Shown piece by piece: positions 55,925 through 64,000 of a DNA stretch of 64,000 bases (its first letter is position 1; each line of letters begins with the position of its first letter). The translations under genes were made by a program, and so were the position numbers. Under the pieces are notes generated by a model. That model had not been told where the DNA came from. It was given only the letters and a program-made list of their open reading frames with translations, and ran no database searches. Source of the stretch: Variovorax paradoxus (GTDB lineage: Bacteria; Pseudomonadota; Gammaproteobacteria; Burkholderiales; Burkholderiaceae_C); contig CP063166.1 of the NCBI GenBank assembly GCA_016806145.1, positions 1,426,001-1,490,000 of the forward strand, given 5' to 3'.

Positions 55925-56745
55925 TGGATGACGACCTCTTCGCGCAGGTCGTTCCAGATGTGCTTGGACAGTTCGATGAACTGCGCGTCGTAGCGCACCT
56001 GCGCCATCACGCGCGGTCGCGGCAGGTCGATCTCGTAGACGCGCTTGAGCGTGGCGGGCCGCGCCGAGAGCACGAACACGCGGTCGGCCAGCGCGATCGC
56101 CTCCTCGAGGTCGTGCGTCACGAAGACCACGCTGCCGCCGTTGTTCGACCACAGCTGCAGCAGCTCGTCCTGCATCAGCGTACGGGTCTGCATGTCGAGC
56201 GCGGAGAAGGGCTCGTCCATCAGCAGGATCTCGGGGTCGTTGATGAAGGTCTGGGCCAGCGCCACGCGCTTGCGCATGCCGCCCGAGAGCTGGTGCGGGT
56301 AGTGCTTGCCGAACTTGGCCAGGCCCACGCGGTGGATCCACTGCTGCGCCAGTTCCATCGCTTCCTTCTTCGGCTTGCCGCGGAAGATCGGGCCGGCCGC
56401 CACGTTGTCCTCCACGCTGCGCCACGGGAACACCGCGTCGGCCTGGAACACGAAGCCGATGCGCGGATCGACGCCGGTCACCGGCTGGCCCATCACGCGC
56501 ACGTGGCCGACGGTGGGCTTGAGCAGGCCGGTGATCATGTTGAGCGTGGTCGACTTGCCGCAGCCCGTGGGCCCGACGATGGCGACGAACTCGCCGCGCG
56601 CCACCGACATGCTGAAGTTGCGCAGCGCGACCGTGGCGTTGCCGTCCTGCGAGATGAAGCGCAGCGACACGTCGTCGAAGTCGATCGCGGAGGTGGCCGC
56701 GACGTGGCCGCTGCCGGAGGAGGGAGTGCCGTGGCGCATGGTCAT
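55921..56745 (-). CDS. NitT/TauT-family ABC transporter ATP-binding protein
   Basis: 274 residues. Walker [10 protein letters not shown] (about 58-66), Q-loop [12 protein letters not shown], signature QLSGGMRKR, Walker [10 protein letters not shown]-loop VFVTHD. It energises uptake at the inner membrane. It overlaps the binding-protein stop by 4 bp and the permease start by 4 bp, so all three are translationally coupled. Confidence 0.94.
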   Translation of the reverse strand: MTMRHGTPSSGSGHVAATSAIDFDDVSLRFISQDGNATVALRNFSMSVARGEFVAIVGPTGCGKSTTLNMITGLLKPTVGHVRVMGQPVTGVDPRIGFVFQADAVFPWRSVEDNVAAGPIFRGKPKKEAMELAQQWIHRVGLAKFGKHYPHQLSGGMRKRVALAQTFINDPEILLMDEPFSALDMQTRTLMQDELLQLWSNNGGSVVFVTHDLEEAIALADRVFVLSARPATLKRVYEIDLPRPRVMAQVRYDAQFIELSKHIWNDLREEVVIQ

Positions 56746-57752
56746 TTCGCCGCCGCGAGGTAGGCGTTGCTGTAGGTCTTCGACAGGTCGATGTTCTTGC
56801 TCTTGACCAGCGGCTTGTAGGTGGCCAGCACCTTGAGCACGGTCTCGGGGCCGCCCGCGGGCATCTTCGCGTCGGCCGTGAACATCGGCAGCGAGGCCTT
56901 GAGCGCCTGCACGTAGAGCGCCTTGTCGTTGCCGTAGTAGTCGCGCGGCACCTTCTCGGCGATCTCCTCGGCGCTGTGCGACTGGATGTACTGCATGGTG
57001 CGCGCGAAGGCACGCGCCAGCTTGCCGGCCTCGGCCTTGTGCGACTCGGCCCAGGCGTTCTGCACGTAGAGGCTGGCGGCCGGGTAGAGGCCGCCGAGCG
57101 CCTTCACCGTGTCGGCCTCGGTGCGCAGGTCGACCAGCACCTGCGCATCGCCGCTCTTGACCATCTGCGACACCGTGGGCTCGGTCGTCATGCCGGCCTG
57201 GATGCGGTCCTGCTTCATTGCGGCGATGAAGGTGTTGCCCGCGCCCACGGGCAGCAGCGAGTAGTCCTTCGAGGCCACGCCCGCGCGGTCGGCGAGGTAG
57301 CGCGTGAGGAAGTCGGTCGACGAGCCCAGGCCCGTCACGCCCAGGGTCTTGCCGCCCTTGGCGTCGGCCATGCTCTTGAAGCCGGCCGCGGCAGCCTTGG
57401 TGCTGACCAGCTCGACCTCGCCCGGCACCTTGCAGAAGACGGCGATCGCCTGGATCTCCTTGCCCTTGCTCTGCAGGTCGATGGTGTGGTCGTAGAAGCC
57501 GACCACGCCCTGCACGGCGCCGGCGATCAGCTGGTTCTCGGCGTCGACGCCCGCGGGCTGGGACTGCAGCTCGACGTTCAGGCCCTCGTCCTTGAAGTAG
57601 CCCAGCGCCTCGGTGAGCTTGGCCGGCAGGTAGATGATCTTGTTGATGCCGCCCACCATGATGGTGATGGGGGCGTCGGCGGCCTGGGCGAACGGCGTGG
57701 CGAAGGCGGCGCAGAGGGCGGCGGCGAGCAGGGTGCGGCGGGTGGCGGACAT
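56742..57752 (-). CDS. NitT/TauT-family substrate-binding protein
   Basis: 336 residues with a signal peptide ([19 protein letters not shown]). [34 protein letters not shown] is the NMT1/SsuA-like start; [19 protein letters not shown] and [10 protein letters not shown] follow. It captures an unidentified small ligand in the periplasm. The ATG at 57752 gives the signal peptide. It is divergent from the two-component system at 57915. Confidence 0.92.
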   Translation of the reverse strand: MSATRRTLLAAALCAAFATPFAQAADAPITIMVGGINKIIYLPAKLTEALGYFKDEGLNVELQSQPAGVDAENQLIAGAVQGVVGFYDHTIDLQSKGKEIQAIAVFCKVPGEVELVSTKAAAAGFKSMADAKGGKTLGVTGLGSSTDFLTRYLADRAGVASKDYSLLPVGAGNTFIAAMKQDRIQAGMTTEPTVSQMVKSGDAQVLVDLRTEADTVKALGGLYPAASLYVQNAWAESHKAEAGKLARAFARTMQYIQSHSAEEIAEKVPRDYYGNDKALYVQALKASLPMFTADAKMPAGGPETVLKVLATYKPLVKSKNIDLSKTYSNAYLAAAK

Positions 57753-57914
57753 GGGGGCTTGTGTCTCCGGTGGGTGTGAGTGCGGTCGGGCCAGTCTAGG
57801 AATCGCCATCCTTCGGCCAGCTTTCAGCGCCGGGCGCGAATCCTCATGGTTATCCCTAGGCCCGTGCCCTGGCCGCCACCCTTCCTAGAATCCACGGCCA
57901 CTCCCGCCGACCGC

Positions 57915-58589
57915 ATGAAGCTGCTGCTGATCGAAGACAACCCGCAACTCGCGCACTGGCTTTCCAGCCTGCTGCGCGAACAGGACTTCGTGGTCGACCA
58001 CGTCGCCAACGGCGAGGCCGCGGACCTGCAGCTGGCCCAGGCCGGCTACGACGTGGTGCTGCTCGACCTCAACATCCCGGGCCTGCCGGGCAAGGCCGTG
58101 CTGCGCCGGCTGCGCGAGCGCGGCGACACGGTGCCGGTGATCATCCTCACGGCCACCGCCTCGCTCGACCAGAAGGTGCTGTGCCTGGAGATCGGCGCCG
58201 ACGACTACCTGGTGAAGCCCTTCGAGATCCGCGAGCTGGTGGCGCGCATCAAGGTGCTGGTGCGCCGGCAGATGCCGGGCAAGGCCAACGACATCGCCTG
58301 CGGCGACCTGCGCTACGACCTGCGCACGCGCCAGTTCGCGCTGGCCGGCGACGAGTTGGCGCTGCCGCCGCGCGAGCGCACGCTGCTCGAGACGCTGATG
58401 CTCAAGGCCGGCAGCACGGTGTCGAAGCAGGCGCTGATCGACGCCATCTTCGGCCTCGACGACGAGCCCAGCGCGGACGCGGTGGACATCTACATCCACC
58501 GCCTGCGCAAGAAGCTCGAGGCCAGCCAGGCGACCATCATCACGCTGCGCGGCGTGGGTTATTTGCTGCGCACGCGCCAGGAAGAATGA
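57915..58589 (+). CDS. OmpR-family response regulator (TctD-like)
   Basis: 224 residues. Complete receiver: Asp8, phospho-acceptor Asp51 (LLDLNIPG), Thr79, Lys101 (YLVKPF). Complete winged helix: LALPPRERTLLETLMLKAGSTVSKQALIDAIFGLD, VDIYIHRLRKKLE, GVGYLLR. The stop overlaps the kinase ATG (ATGA). It resembles TctD, regulator of tricarboxylate uptake. It may control the divergent NitT/TauT-type operon. Confidence 0.92.
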   Translation: MKLLLIEDNPQLAHWLSSLLREQDFVVDHVANGEAADLQLAQAGYDVVLLDLNIPGLPGKAVLRRLRERGDTVPVIILTATASLDQKVLCLEIGADDYLVKPFEIRELVARIKVLVRRQMPGKANDIACGDLRYDLRTRQFALAGDELALPPRERTLLETLMLKAGSTVSKQALIDAIFGLDDEPSADAVDIYIHRLRKKLEASQATIITLRGVGYLLRTRQEE

Positions 58590-60019
58590 AGAAGCGCTCC
58601 AGCCTGCGCCTGCGCCTCGCGCTGTGGCTGCTGCTGCCGCTGTCGCTGTTCGTCGCGGTCTGCGGCTGGCTCAACTGGCGCAACGCGGCGGAGGTGGCCG
58701 ACTACGTGCAGGACCACGACCTGCTGTCCTCGGCCAAGGTGCTGTCGGACCGCCTGATCTGGGAGGACAACGACGTGCAGGCCAGCGTGCCGCCGTCGGC
58801 GCTGAGCCTGTTCGTCTCGCCCGAGCACGACCGGGTATTTCTCAGCGTGACGGGCGCCAACGGCGAGCTGCTGGCCGGCTCGCCCGACTTCCCGCTGCCG
58901 GCGCGGCGCAAGCCCGAGGGCGTCGATCGCGCCCAGTGGTACGACGCGGAGTTCGGCGGGCTGTCGTTGCGCGCGGTCGTCACCACGCGCTCGATGTACG
59001 AGATCGGCGGCGCGCGCGACATCACCATCGCCGTTGGCAAGACCGAGCGCAGCCGCGACCACATGCTGCGCACGCTGTGGTGGCCGTCGATGGAGTACCT
59101 GCTGATCGCGCTCGCGCTGGCCATCGCGCTCGCCGTGGCGGCGCTGACGCTGGAGCTGCGGCCCATTGTGCGGCTGAGCCAGCAGCTCGCGCAGCGCGAT
59201 CCGCTGCATCTGGACCTGGTGGTGGATACCGGCGCGCTGCATTCCGAACTGCGGCCGGTGGCCGACACCATCAACCGCTTCGTCGCGCAGCTGCGCGCGC
59301 ATTCGGAGGCGCAGCGGCGCTTCATCGCCGACGCGGCGCACCAGCTGCGCACGCCGCTGGCGATGCAGGCCTCGCAGATCGAGTACGCGCGCTACACGCG
59401 CCAGCACCGCGGCGAATGGGACACGCGCCGGGCCGACATGGATGCGATGTGGCTCGCGATGCAGACCAGCAACCGGCGGCTGGTCGACGTCACCAACAAG
59501 CTGCTGCTGCTCGCGCAGGCCGAGCATGGCGATGCGCACACGCGGCTCGAGCGGGTCGACCTGGCTGCGGTGGCGCTGCGCTGCGTGGAGCAGCTCGCGG
59601 CGCTGGCGGATCGGCGCCGCATCGACCTGGGGCTGGAGGCGACTGGAACGGCCTTCGTGCGGGCGCAGCCGGCGCTGCTCGATGCGCTGGTCAGCAACCT
59701 GCTCGACAACGCACTGCGCTACACGCAGGAGGGCGGCCGGGTGACGCTGGGAGTGCGCGAGACCGCGGACGCGGTCGTGCTGAGCGTGGAAGACAACGGC
59801 CCGGGCATTCCCGCCGAGGCGCGCGAGCGCGTGTTCGAGCGCTTCTACCGGGTGGCGCAGGACAGCGAGGGAACGGGGCTGGGGCTGGCGATCGTGCGCG
59901 AGATCGCGCGGGCCTTCGAGGCCGACGTGGACCTGGCAGCCAACCCTCGCGAGGCGAGCGGGCTGCTGGTCACGGTGCGTTTTCCGCCGGCGGGGCCGGC
60001 GGCGGAAAACGCGAGGTAG
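58586..60019 (+). CDS. Sensor histidine kinase (TctE-like)
   Basis: 477 residues. Two membrane segments (about 9-28 and 170-190) bracket a periplasmic sensor (about 30-168). Then a HAMP-like linker, the H-box FIADAAHQLRTPLA with His252, N-box NLLDNALRYT, and G-boxes EDNGPGIP and GTGLGLAIV. Layout and sequence resemble TctE. Ligand unknown. It converges on metK with 3 bp between stops. Confidence 0.93.
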   Translation: MKKRSSLRLRLALWLLLPLSLFVAVCGWLNWRNAAEVADYVQDHDLLSSAKVLSDRLIWEDNDVQASVPPSALSLFVSPEHDRVFLSVTGANGELLAGSPDFPLPARRKPEGVDRAQWYDAEFGGLSLRAVVTTRSMYEIGGARDITIAVGKTERSRDHMLRTLWWPSMEYLLIALALAIALAVAALTLELRPIVRLSQQLAQRDPLHLDLVVDTGALHSELRPVADTINRFVAQLRAHSEAQRRFIADAAHQLRTPLAMQASQIEYARYTRQHRGEWDTRRADMDAMWLAMQTSNRRLVDVTNKLLLLAQAEHGDAHTRLERVDLAAVALRCVEQLAALADRRRIDLGLEATGTAFVRAQPALLDALVSNLLDNALRYTQEGGRVTLGVRETADAVVLSVEDNGPGIPAEARERVFERFYRVAQDSEGTGLGLAIVREIARAFEADVDLAANPREASGLLVTVRFPPAGPAAENAR

Positions 60020-60022
60020 GCC

Positions 60023-61204
60023 TCAGAGGCCGGCGGCTGCGCGCAGGGCCGCGGCCTGCGTGGTCGCTTCCCAGGTGAACTCGGGCTCCTCGCGGCCGAA
60101 GTGGCCGTAGGCGGCGGTCTTCTGGTAGATCGGACGCAGCAGGTCGAGCATCTGGATGATGCCCTTCGGACGCAGGTCGAAGTGCTCGCGCACGAGCTCG
60201 GCGATCTTCTCGTCGGGGATCACGCCGGTGCCTTCGGTGTAGACCGTGATGTTCATCGGCTGGGCCACGCCGATGGCGTAGGCCACCTGGATCTGGCACT
60301 GGCGCGCCAGGCCGGCGGCCACGATGTTCTTGGCCACGTAGCGCGCGGCATAGGCGGCCGAGCGGTCGACCTTCGACGGGTCCTTGCCCGAGAACGCGCC
60401 GCCGCCGTGCGGGCAGGCGCCGCCGTAGGTGTCGACGATGATCTTGCGGCCGGTGAGGCCGCAGTCGCCCTGCGGGCCGCCGATGACGAAGCGGCCGGTC
60501 GGGTTGATCAGGTAGCGCGTGTTCTGCAGCCATTCCTTGGGCAGCACGGGCTTGATGATCTCCTCGATGATGGCTTCGTTGAACGAGGCCTTCATCTTGG
60601 TCGGCGACTCGCTCTGGTCGGGGCTGTGCTGGGTCGAGAGCACCACGGTGTCGATGCTGTGCGGCTTGCCGTCGACGTAGCGCATCGTCACCTGGCTCTT
60701 GGCGTCGGGACGCAGGAAGGGCAGGCGGCCGTCCTTGCGCAGCTGGGCCTGGCGTTCGACCAGGCGGTGCGCGTAGTAGATCGGCGCGGGCATCAGCTCG
60801 GGCGTTTCGTCGCAGGCGTAGCCGAACATCAGGCCCTGGTCGCCGGCGCCGGTGTTCAGGTGGTCGTCCGATGCGTGGTCGACGCCCTGGGCGATGTCGT
60901 TGGACTGCTTGTCGTAGCAGACCATGACCGCGCAGCCCTTGTAGTCGATGCCGTAGTCGGTGTTGTCGTAGCCGATGCGCTTGATGGTGTCGCGCGCGAC
61001 CTGGATGTAGTCGACGTGCGCGTTGGTCGTGATCTCGCCGGCGAGCACCACGAGGCCGGTGTTGGTCAGCGTCTCGGCGGCCACGCGGCTGCGCGGGTCC
61101 TGCTCGAAGATCGCGTCCAGGATGGCGTCCGAGATCTGGTCGGCCACCTTGTCGGGGTGGCCTTCGGAGACGGATTCGGAAGTGAAGAGGAAGTCGTTCG
61201 CCAT
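60023..61204 (-). CDS. metK: S-adenosylmethionine synthetase
   Basis: 393 residues. It makes SAM from methionine and ATP in the cytoplasm. [18 protein letters not shown] (about 13-30), [12 protein letters not shown] (119-130, second signature) and [19 protein letters not shown] are all present. The ATG at 61204 has AAGGAG upstream; the frame is open to 61243 but [12 protein letters not shown] is the usual N-terminus. No riboswitch was recognised in its leader. Its divergent neighbour is a lipid A acyltransferase-like gene, an order often kept in Burkholderiales. Confidence 0.97.
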   Translation of the reverse strand: MANDFLFTSESVSEGHPDKVADQISDAILDAIFEQDPRSRVAAETLTNTGLVVLAGEITTNAHVDYIQVARDTIKRIGYDNTDYGIDYKGCAVMVCYDKQSNDIAQGVDHASDDHLNTGAGDQGLMFGYACDETPELMPAPIYYAHRLVERQAQLRKDGRLPFLRPDAKSQVTMRYVDGKPHSIDTVVLSTQHSPDQSESPTKMKASFNEAIIEEIIKPVLPKEWLQNTRYLINPTGRFVIGGPQGDCGLTGRKIIVDTYGGACPHGGGAFSGKDPSKVDRSAAYAARYVAKNIVAAGLARQCQIQVAYAIGVAQPMNITVYTEGTGVIPDEKIAELVREHFDLRPKGIIQMLDLLRPIYQKTAAYGHFGREEPEFTWEATTQAAALRAAAGL

Positions 61205-61425
61205 TTGTTCAAAGCTCCTTGAAGTGGTTTGGCGCGTTGCCAACTCTGCGGAGCCCTGGCGAACGCTTTAGCAGATTGCCGATGAGCCATCGGCGGGCAC
61301 AATCGCCATGCGGCGCCCGTGCTTGTCGCCCTGCAAGTTGTTCCGTAACTCGGCGACAATTTCGATTCTATTCGAGCCGCGCCAAACCGTGCGCGCGCGT
61401 CCTTGATCCCATTCCCGACCTGTCC

Positions 61426-62322
61426 ATGATCGCTCTCTTCCGATTGCTCGCCCGCGTACCGATGCCCGTGATGCATTGGTTCGGCGCGGGGCTCGGATGG
61501 CTGGTCTGGGCCCTGGCGCCCGATTACCGAAGGCGCTTCCGGGCCAATGCGCAGAGCGCGGGCTTCGGCCCCGACGCCTATCGCCCGGCCATCGCCGCGG
61601 CCGGCAAGATGGCCTCCGAGCTGCCCTGGCTCTGGCTGCGTCCCCATGGCGAGACGGTGCTGCCGCGCGTGCTGCGCTGGGAGGGCGTCGAGGCCTTCGA
61701 GGCCGCGCTGCAGGCGAAGAAGGGCGTGATCCTCGTCGCGCCCCACCTGGGCAGCTGGGAGATGTGCGGCCAGGCGATTGGCGAGCGTTTCCATGAACGC
61801 TATGGCCCGATCACCGCGCTGTTCCGTCCCGCGCGCAAGAAGTGGATGGCCGAACTCATCGCCGCGGGCTCGCGCGACCGTCCCGGCCTGCAGACCCTGC
61901 CGACCAGCATCACCGGCGTGCGCGGCCTGATGCGCACGCTGCGCAACGGCGGCTACACCGGCATCCTGCCCGACCAGGTGCCGCCGCTGGGGCAGGGCGT
62001 GTGGGCGCCGTTCCTGGGCCGGCCCGCCTACACCATGAGCCTGCTGCCGCGGCTCGCGCAGCAGACCGGCGCGGCCTGCTTCCTCAGCGTCTGCGAACGG
62101 CTGCCGCGCGGCGCGGGCTACGTGATCCGCTTCGAGCCGATCGTAGGCACCGCGCTGACCGACCCGAAGGCCTCGCTCGAGGACGCGGCCGCGGCCATGA
62201 ACGAGGCCATCGGCCGGCTGATCCGCAGCCTGCCGGGCCAGTACGTGTGGGACTACGCGCGCTACAAGGAGCCGCGCGGCGACGCGCCCGTGGTGGCCGA
62301 GGCCGGGGGGGCTGCACGATGA
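61426..62322 (+). CDS. Lipid A biosynthesis acyltransferase (LpxL/LpxM family) 1
   Basis: 298 residues. It adds a secondary acyl chain to lipid A at the inner membrane. The catalytic HX4E is His107 to Glu112 (HLGSWE), and GILPDQVPPLGQGVWAPFLGR is the second family block. A hydrophobic N-terminal segment anchors it. It overlaps the next acyltransferase gene by ATGA, so the two are translated together. Confidence 0.9.
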   Translation: MIALFRLLARVPMPVMHWFGAGLGWLVWALAPDYRRRFRANAQSAGFGPDAYRPAIAAAGKMASELPWLWLRPHGETVLPRVLRWEGVEAFEAALQAKKGVILVAPHLGSWEMCGQAIGERFHERYGPITALFRPARKKWMAELIAAGSRDRPGLQTLPTSITGVRGLMRTLRNGGYTGILPDQVPPLGQGVWAPFLGRPAYTMSLLPRLAQQTGAACFLSVCERLPRGAGYVIRFEPIVGTALTDPKASLEDAAAAMNEAIGRLIRSLPGQYVWDYARYKEPRGDAPVVAEAGGAAR

Positions 62323-63203
62323 GCCTGGGTTCCCGTCTGGGCATCGGCTTCATGCGCGCGATCGCGCCGCTGCCGCTGCCGCTGGTGCGCGGCTTCGGTG
62401 CCTTCCTGGGCCGCGTGCTGCACACGATCGCGCTGCCGCGCCGGCGCGTGGTCGACACCAACCTCGCGGTCTGCTTCCCCGAGAAGTCCGAGGCCGAGCG
62501 ACGCGCGATCGCGAAGCAGAGCTTCGTCTACGTGGCGCAATCGTGGCTCGACCGCAGCTGGCTCTGGCATGCGCCCGAGAAGGTGGTGGCGAGCCGGCTG
62601 AAGATCGTGGGCGCGGCGTCGGAGATCCGTGAGATCGCCGAGGGCAGCGCGCCGATGATCCTGTTCGCGCCGCACTTCTACGGCCTCGACGCCGCGGCCA
62701 CCGCGCTCACGATGCACACGGCGCGGCCCTCGGCCACCATCTACACGACCCAGCGCGACCCGATGGTCGATGCCTGGATTCGCGAAGGCCGCACGCGCTT
62801 CGGCGACGTGGCGGCGCTCAACCGGGTCGACGGCATCAAGCCGGTGCTCGCGGGGCTGCGCAAGGGCGGGCTCTTGTACCTGCTGCCCGACATGGACTTC
62901 GGCCGCGACCAGACCATCTTCGTGCCCTTCTACGGCGTGCAGGCCGCCACCGTGCCCTCGCTCTCGCGCTTCGCGCGGCTGGGCAAGGCGAAGGTGGTGC
63001 CGATCGTCGCGAAGCTCACGCGCGGCGGTTACGAGATCGAGGTGCTCGAGACCTGGCAGAACTTCCCGACCGACGACGTCGAGGCCGACACCGCGCTGAT
63101 GAACACGCGGTTGCAGGGCTACATCGATCCGATGCCGGCCCAGTACTACTGGGTGCACCGCCGCTTCAAGACCCGCCCCGAGGGCGATCCGCCGATCTAC
63201 TGA
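62319..63203 (+). CDS. Lipid A biosynthesis acyltransferase (LpxL/LpxM family) 2
   Basis: 294 residues. Same family as the upstream gene, but the catalytic motif is His119 to Asp124 (HFYGLD), an HX4D variant, and the second block is YLLPDMDFGRDQTIFVPFYG. RRVVDTNLAVCFPEKSEAERR is the usual LpxL N-terminal block. Tandem paralogues probably add the two secondary acyl chains. The ATG at 62319 overlaps the upstream stop. Confidence 0.9.
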   Translation: MSLGSRLGIGFMRAIAPLPLPLVRGFGAFLGRVLHTIALPRRRVVDTNLAVCFPEKSEAERRAIAKQSFVYVAQSWLDRSWLWHAPEKVVASRLKIVGAASEIREIAEGSAPMILFAPHFYGLDAAATALTMHTARPSATIYTTQRDPMVDAWIREGRTRFGDVAALNRVDGIKPVLAGLRKGGLLYLLPDMDFGRDQTIFVPFYGVQAATVPSLSRFARLGKAKVVPIVAKLTRGGYEIEVLETWQNFPTDDVEADTALMNTRLQGYIDPMPAQYYWVHRRFKTRPEGDPPIY

Positions 63204-63204
63204 G

Positions 63205-63294
63205 CCCCCCGGCTTTTCAGTCGCTTCGCGCCTGTAACTCCACCCCCCGAGGGGGAGGCGCGGTCCGCCTTGGGGCGGCCCGGCGGCGGCCGCC
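63205..63294. repeat. GC-rich intergenic repeat-like element
   Basis: The 91-bp convergent gap is almost all G and C with short hairpins (CCCCCCGAGGGGG near 63243; CCGCCTTGGGGCGG near 63267). It resembles the dispersed elements at 9193 and 10205 in style, though the sequence differs. It may act as a transcript-end structure between the acyltransferase and hydrolase genes. Confidence 0.5.
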
Positions 63295-64000
63295 TCAATG
63301 GCGATTGAGGAAGGCCTCGATCTCGCCCGCCACGAGCCGCGGCTGCTCGTGCACGATCCAGTGGGTGGCGCCCGGCACCTTCTTGACCACGAGATCGGGC
63401 ACGTACTCGTCGAGCCCCTCGAGCAGACCCGGCAGCAGCGCGGCATCGTCGAGCGCCCAGAACACGAAGGTGGGCACGTTGACCACCAGCCGCTCGCGCG
63501 GCAGCACCGGAATGCCGTCGATGGTCTGGCCCGGCAGCGGCGGCTTCATCGGCGTCACGCGGTAGAGGTTGCAGGCACCGGTGAGGCCGGCGCTCCAGAC
63601 CTCGCGGTACTGCTGCTTCACTTCCTCGGTGAGCCAGCCGAAGCCATCGGGCCCGGCCTTCATCAGCAAGAAGAAGGGCCACATGCGCTTGAAGTCGTCG
63701 GCCGCGAGCAGGGCCTCGGCATCGGGCCGCGCGAGGAAGTTCATGTAGGCACTGGCCTGCTGCTGCGCCGGGCTGTTGCGCAGCTCGCGCGTGAAGGTGC
63801 CGGGATGCGGCGAGTTGATGATCACCAGCTTGCCGACCTGCTGCGGGAACGCGTTGGCATAGCCCCAGCCGAAGGCGCCGCCCCAGTCGTGCGCGACCAG
63901 CGCGGCCATGGTGCCGTCCTGGCTCTCGGTGGCCACCAGCTGCTGGATGTCCTGGATCAGCAGCTGCGCCTTGTATTCGGCCACCTCGGTGGGCGAGCTC
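63295..64000 (-). CDS. Alpha/beta hydrolase, epoxide hydrolase-like, 5' end outside window
   Basis: 234 residues visible; the frame stays open through base 64000, so the N-terminus is cut. AALVAHDWGGAFGW has Asp in the nucleophile elbow (HDWGG), as in soluble epoxide hydrolases and haloalkane dehalogenases rather than Ser esterases. The acid region FVFWALDDAALLP and the catalytic His in GATHWIVHEQP follow. It opens epoxides or removes halide; substrate unknown. It converges on the second acyltransferase gene. Confidence 0.88.
   Translation of the reverse strand, partial: SSPTEVAEYKAQLLIQDIQQLVATESQDGTMAALVAHDWGGAFGWGYANAFPQQVGKLVIINSPHPGTFTRELRNSPAQQQASAYMNFLARPDAEALLAADDFKRMWPFFLLMKAGPDGFGWLTEEVKQQYREVWSAGLTGACNLYRVTPMKPPLPGQTIDGIPVLPRERLVVNVPTFVFWALDDAALLPGLLEGLDEYVPDLVVKKVPGATHWIVHEQPRLVAGEIEAFLNRH

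Noticed and set aside
57863..57891. Sigma-70 promoter for the TctD-like gene
   Set aside because: TAGAAT at 57886 could be a -10, but no convincing -35 lies at proper spacing.
61205..61425. Riboswitch in the metK leader
   Set aside because: I looked for SAM and SAH riboswitch features and saw none I could support.

Overview
The window is GC-rich, gene-dense DNA from a betaproteobacterium, most likely a Comamonadaceae member resembling Variovorax. This rests on gene content: several Bug/TctC-type binding proteins, an SmoEFGK polyol importer, groES-groEL with a CIRCE operator and a heat-shock type promoter, and short hairpin repeats between operons. No rRNA, tRNA, CRISPR array, transposase or integrase was recognised. 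The genus is an inference from memory of gene neighbourhoods, not a database result.

Layout. 1-4.5 kb: HAD hydrolase (5' end cut by the window), lipocalin, transaldolase and glucose-6-phosphate isomerase, and a small DUF805 membrane protein. 4.5-7.7 kb: a PdxA-like dehydrogenase and a Bug-type binding protein, divergent from a LysR regulator. 7.8-18.7 kb: a polyol cluster with an ABC importer (binding protein, two permeases, ATPase), a mannitol-type long-chain dehydrogenase, an SDR, a small transaldolase/F6P-aldolase-like enzyme, a PfkB sugar kinase, an AraC regulator and xylulokinase. 18.8-23.1 kb: a giant indolepyruvate ferredoxin oxidoreductase divergent from an Lrp/AsnC regulator. 23.1-25.3 kb: groES-groEL. 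25.3-28.1 kb: arsR-arsB-arsC-arsH. 28.1-31.6 kb: LysR divergent from a Bug protein, a tautomerase-like protein and a polysaccharide deacetylase with a 1-base frameshift. 31.6-32.8 kb: ChaA-type antiporter.

33-47.3 kb is the most unusual part. Two paralogous TetR regulators and two OmpR-type regulators with degenerate receiver domains and no kinase stand in front of two tandem, paralogous chaperone-usher fimbrial operons (pilin, chaperone, usher, two-domain tip protein). Intergenic DNA here is visibly AT-rich and full of inverted repeats. Both pilin promoter regions share ATTGAA-type motifs that are plausible regulator sites.

47.3-64 kb: a phospholipase D-like lipoprotein; a Fur-box-preceded TonB receptor, PepSY protein and small membrane protein; a second TonB receptor; a NitT/TauT-type ABC operon divergent from a TctD/TctE-like two-component system; metK; two tandem lipid A acyltransferase-like genes; and an epoxide-hydrolase-like alpha/beta hydrolase running off the right edge.

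Functional themes are polyol and sugar catabolism feeding F6P/X5P/triose pools, organic-acid sensing and uptake, arsenic resistance, protein folding, regulated surface fimbriae and iron acquisition.
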